From NCBI RefSeq assembly GCF_014836905.1, contig NZ_JACSPZ010000001.1, forward strand, positions 124,001 to 188,000: a stretch of DNA of 64,000 bases, given 5' to 3'. The position numbers were made by a program, and so were the translations under genes. The stretch is from Solibacillus faecavium (lineage in GTDB: Bacteria; Bacillota; Bacilli; Bacillales_A; Planococcaceae). Below are positions 61,410 through 64,000 of the stretch, piece after piece (the stretch's first letter is position 1; the number at the start of each line of letters is the position of its first letter). The notes beneath the pieces are model-generated. The model made no database searches. It had not been told where the DNA came from and saw only the letters and a program-made list of their open reading frames with translations.

Positions 61410-62531
61410 CTAAATAAATTTAAACGGCTCTGTATGCACTTTGGATTGAAGAAACTCAACAGTTAACTTTTTATCAGTACATAAAGTCGTCATTTTTTCT
61501 GCGACTCCTTTAATCATCACTTTTTCTACATGATGACCAGGATCAATAATGCTTAAGCCATCCACTTCCGCACTTTGAGCCATATGGAAGCCAATATCTC
61601 CTGTTACAAATACATCGGCTCCTGCAAATTTTGCTGTACGGATGTACTTATTGCCGTCACCACCGACGACAGCAACCTTTTGCACAGGCTGATCAAGTGG
61701 TCCAACTGCACGTAGGCAAGGGACATCTAATTGAACCTTCACAAATTCCGCGAATTCACGTAATGTCATCGGTTCTTTTAATTTTCCAATACGTCCCAAT
61801 CCTTCTTCGTTTGTCGCAACATCCATCGTAAATAAATCATACGCAGGCTCTTCATATGGATGACTATTTAACATAGCCTTTAATATTTTGTTTTTCATCG
61901 ACTGCGGGAATACAACTTCAACTTTCTCTTCCTGCTCTATATGCAGTTCCCCTATTTCACCTACAGCAGGATCCGCTCCTTCTACTGCGCGGAAACGTCC
62001 TTTACCAGCCAATGTGTAGCTGCATGCTTCATAATTCCCTAATCGTCCGGCTCCAGCTTTAGCTAAAACTTCGCGTAGCTCATCAGCATCGTCAACAGGA
62101 ACAAAAACAGCAAGCTTCATCATTTTTTCCTCATAGGAAATATCTAAAATCCGTCGCTCTTCCAATTGGAGAGCATCTGCCAATAAGTCATTTACCCCAC
62201 CTGGTGCGACATCTAAATTTGTATGGGCTGCATATACCGCAATATCGTTTTTTAGACATTTTTCATATAATGCGCCTTGCGGATTATCTGTTCGTAAATT
62301 GGACAATTTCATGAAGATCGGTGGGTGATGGGCAATAATAAGTTCACACCCATTTTCAATCGCTTCGTCGACCACTTCATGTGTCACGTCTAACGTAACA
62401 AGCACTTTTGAGACGGGTTTATTTAATGTTCCGATAGCCAATCCAATCGGGTCATTAGGCATGCATGCATATTTTTTCGGTGACCATGATTCGAACAGTT
62501 GAATAATTTCGTTGCCATTTACTGACTTCAC
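61410..62531 (-). CDS. yqfO: Nif3-like dinuclear metal protein YqfO
   Basis: Nif3-family protein of 373 residues. Metal-ligand regions are IIAHHPPIFMK, YAAHTNLDVAPGGVND, VTGDIGFHMAQSA and IIDPGHHVEKVMI; a PII/CutA-like insert (about residues 130-235) is present, as in B. subtilis YqfO. Often annotated as GTP cyclohydrolase I type 2, but the physiological reaction is unclear. It overlaps trmK by 4 nt. Confidence 0.92.
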   Translation of the reverse strand: MKSVNGNEIIQLFESWSPKKYACMPNDPIGLAIGTLNKPVSKVLVTLDVTHEVVDEAIENGCELIIAHHPPIFMKLSNLRTDNPQGALYEKCLKNDIAVYAAHTNLDVAPGGVNDLLADALQLEERRILDISYEEKMMKLAVFVPVDDADELREVLAKAGAGRLGNYEACSYTLAGKGRFRAVEGADPAVGEIGELHIEQEEKVEVVFPQSMKNKILKAMLNSHPYEEPAYDLFTMDVATNEEGLGRIGKLKEPMTLREFAEFVKVQLDVPCLRAVGPLDQPVQKVAVVGGDGNKYIRTAKFAGADVFVTGDIGFHMAQSAEVDGLSIIDPGHHVEKVMIKGVAEKMTTLCTDKKLTVEFLQSKVHTEPFKFI

Positions 62532-63223
62532 GCAATCGCCTCCTGTACCAGTTTTATTAAGTGTGTTAATTCTTCATGCTTTGCTTGATTTTCAGGCGTG
62601 CTTTCCGCTTGTGCAATCGCTTGTTGAACACGTTCCCAATTGGCGATTTCGCGCGACCATTTCTGTACGAATACGGGTGATTTTGTACTCATTAATTTTG
62701 GTCCAAGTAAAATTTCTGCTTCCGTTAACTTCATTTCTCCGCGCTGTAAAACGAGCACTTCATAAACTTTGCCGTCCTCTTCCAAAATCACTTCGTCCTG
62801 AATTGCCCAACGATTCGCAAGCGCCCATTCCCGAATCGCTTTAGCATGTATATTTGGCTGTAAAATTAGGCGGGTAACCGTTTTTAATGCCTGTGGATGC
62901 TTTTCTAGAATTGAAACGATTAAAGGGCCACCCATTCCTGCAATTGTTACCGCAGTTATCTCATCCCCTTCTTCTACTGCAGCTAAACCATCGGCCATCC
63001 GAACTGTAATTTTATCGGTTAAACCTTCTGTCCGTACTTGTTTAACAGCTGATTCATAAGGTCCCTTAACTACTTCGCCCGCTACTGCACGAGAAGCAAT
63101 CCCTTTATGCACTAAATAACATGGTAGGTATGCATGGTCACTGCCAATATCAGCTACAACTGCCCCTGTAGGTACAAATGAAGCAACCTTTTCTAGTCGT
63201 TTTGAAAGTTTTTGTGCGTTCAT
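62528..63223 (-). CDS. trmK: tRNA (adenine-22-N1)-methyltransferase TrmK
   Basis: SAM-dependent methyltransferase that modifies A22 of bacterial tRNAs. The SAM loop is VADIGSDHAYLPCYL, followed by AVTIAGMGGPLIVSIL and the LILQPNIHAKAIREWALANR motif. ATG 63223, with GAGGAT 7 nt upstream, gives 231 residues. Coupled with yqfO and followed upstream by cccA, as in B. subtilis. Confidence 0.94.
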   Translation of the reverse strand: MNAQKLSKRLEKVASFVPTGAVVADIGSDHAYLPCYLVHKGIASRAVAGEVVKGPYESAVKQVRTEGLTDKITVRMADGLAAVEEGDEITAVTIAGMGGPLIVSILEKHPQALKTVTRLILQPNIHAKAIREWALANRWAIQDEVILEEDGKVYEVLVLQRGEMKLTEAEILLGPKLMSTKSPVFVQKWSREIANWERVQQAIAQAESTPENQAKHEELTHLIKLVQEAIA

Positions 63224-63311
63224 ATTAAATATCCTCATTTCTATATCACAAACTAACTATATTATATAGAACTTTTATAAAAACGTCTCTTTCCAACAAA
63301 TATTTGCATAT

Positions 63312-63357
63312 CAAAAAAGTGCAGAAAATAGATTTCTCTAATTTCTACACTTTTATG
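63312..63357 (-). terminator. Terminator of cccA
   Basis: On the minus strand AAAAGTGTAGAAAT and ATTTTCTGCACTTTT pair around an 11-nt loop, followed by TTG; it separates cccA from trmK. Confidence 0.75.
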
Positions 63358-63361
63358 ATCT

Positions 63362-63700
63362 TTACAGACCAGAAATATATTCTGCTACTGCTTCAGCCTC
63401 AGCTTCATTTTTAAGAATTGGTGGCATTGCCCCGCTTTCAGTACCGTTTAATGCTACATCTTTAATATGTTCTGCATCTAATCCAACAATACTAGGACCC
63501 CCGCCACCAGTTAAATCTCCACCGTGACAAGAAATACAGTTCTTTTGAGCGATATCTTCACCGCTTAATTCAGCAGTTTCGCCTGCATGATCACCATCCG
63601 CACTGTTTTTATCAGCTGCACCCTCAAATGACATGAAGAAAATTAGTGCTATACCGAATGCCATGATAAGCGTGTAAGGAATAAGTGGATTGTTTTTCAT
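63362..63700 (-). CDS. cccA: Cytochrome c550 CccA
   Basis: Membrane-anchored class I cytochrome c of 112 residues. An N-terminal anchor (about residues 7-25) is followed by an acidic linker, the heme-attachment motif CISCH (C55-C58-H59) and the axial methionine M92 (ESGAMPPIL). ATG 63700 behind GAGGGG is chosen. It depends on ResABC for maturation. Position next to trmK matches B. subtilis cccA. Confidence 0.95.
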   Translation of the reverse strand: MKNNPLIPYTLIMAFGIALIFFMSFEGAADKNSADGDHAGETAELSGEDIAQKNCISCHGGDLTGGGGPSIVGLDAEHIKDVALNGTESGAMPPILKNEAEAEAVAEYISGL

Positions 63701-63850
63701 TGCGTTCCCCTCCCTCATTAAATATTCTAATTCTTTCTAGGCAAATGCCTAGTAAACAATACTAATTGTACTTGATTCACTAGAAAACTAAAAGACCTAT
63801 TGGACAACTTTTACTAGCTTTGTAACAATTTATCCAATTTGTCATTTTCA

Positions 63851-64000
63851 TCACAATATATGTCTTGCAATTACCATTTTCTGTACTTCCGAAGTACCTT
63901 CACCGATTTCCAATAACTTCGCATCACGTAAATAGCGCTCGACTTCATACTCTTTCATATAACCGTAGCCACCATGAATTTGAATCGCTTCATCGCAAAC
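63851..64000 (-). CDS. Acyl-CoA dehydrogenase, C-terminal fragment at the window edge
   Basis: The last 49 residues of an acyl-CoA dehydrogenase: [20 protein letters not shown], then [20 protein letters not shown]. The IHGGYGY and [10 protein letters not shown] motifs are diagnostic of the flavoenzyme C-terminal domain. The gene runs off the window, so the subfamily cannot be set. In B. subtilis rpoD-dnaG lie here, so synteny breaks at this point. Confidence 0.93.
   Translation of the reverse strand, partial: VCDEAIQIHGGYGYMKEYEVERYLRDAKLLEIGEGTSEVQKMVIARHIL

Overview
The window is a low-GC Bacillota chromosome segment from an endospore-forming member of the Bacillales. The evidence is the spoIIAA-spoIIAB-sigF operon, spoVAF, dacB, and gene order that follows Bacillus subtilis over long stretches (sigX/res, scp/rib/lysA, fur/nudF/yqk, zur/nfo/cshB/ispH/yqfO/trmK/cccA). 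Codon use, the many TTG/GTG starts, the alpha-ribazole salvage genes and the types of interspersed repeat suggest the Solibacillus/Lysinibacillus (Planococcaceae/Caryophanaceae) group; this is inference from memory, not a search. No tRNA, rRNA, prophage, insertion sequence or CRISPR array was seen.

Layout. 0-8.1 kb, minus strand: a truncated FMN riboswitch leading out of the window, rsiX/sigX with a sigma-X-type autoregulatory promoter, resD/resE, and the cytochrome c biogenesis genes resA/resB/resC. 8.2-14.1 kb: rluB, dacB, scpB/scpA, a DUF309 gene, ribT, lysA. 14.2-17.3 kb: spoVAF, sigF, spoIIAB, spoIIAA behind a sigma-H-like promoter. 17.4-23.2 kb: a SulP transporter, a structured 0.5-kb intergenic region, pdp, deoB, xerD. 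23.4-25.6 kb, plus strand: a MerR-type regulator with no usable start codon and a CNNM/CorC-type membrane protein whose ribosome binding site and TTG start are separated by a hairpin, then a YflT-type stress protein. 25.7-32.5 kb: fur, a five-helix membrane protein in the spoIIM slot, nudF, an aldo/keto reductase, a VanZ protein, yqkE-like, thiolase, yqkD-like hydrolase, luxS, yneF.

32.6-36.4 kb: a lia-type envelope-stress operon (liaI-like, liaH/pspA, liaF, liaS, liaR and an extra membrane protein). 36.4-42.1 kb: a 21-bp periodic repeat, a TPR protein, an IsdG-type heme oxygenase, a metallophosphatase, a gene remnant, the yuaF/floT flotillin pair behind a sigma-W promoter, and a 140-bp inverted-repeat-bounded element. 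42.2-48.7 kb: ilvE, then a compact B12 salvage operon under a cobalamin riboswitch (degenerate PduO-like protein, BtuF, CobU, CobS, CobC, short CobU paralog, CblT, CblS). 48.8-50.9 kb: zur and znuBC with a promoter/Zur-box pair. 50.9-64 kb: DUF2624, pcp, a PBP4a-type peptidase, nfo, cshB, yqfQ, an SDR, DUF1450, ispH, a dihydroorotate-dehydrogenase-like membrane fusion protein, yqfO, trmK, cccA and the 3' end of an acyl-CoA dehydrogenase.

The main functional themes are redox and cytochrome c biogenesis (res, cccA), envelope stress (sigX, lia, flotillin, DacB/PBP4a), sporulation (spoIIA, spoVAF, dacB), metal and cofactor homeostasis (fur, zur/znu, B12, heme oxygenase) and nucleoside catabolism (pdp, deoB). 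The most novel-looking items are the fusion protein at 59.3-61.1 kb with its duplicated AHDR membrane module, the hairpin-bridged translation start at 23.8 kb, the structured intergenic region at 19.4-19.6 kb, the two degenerate paralogs in the B12 operon, and three different families of intergenic repeat.
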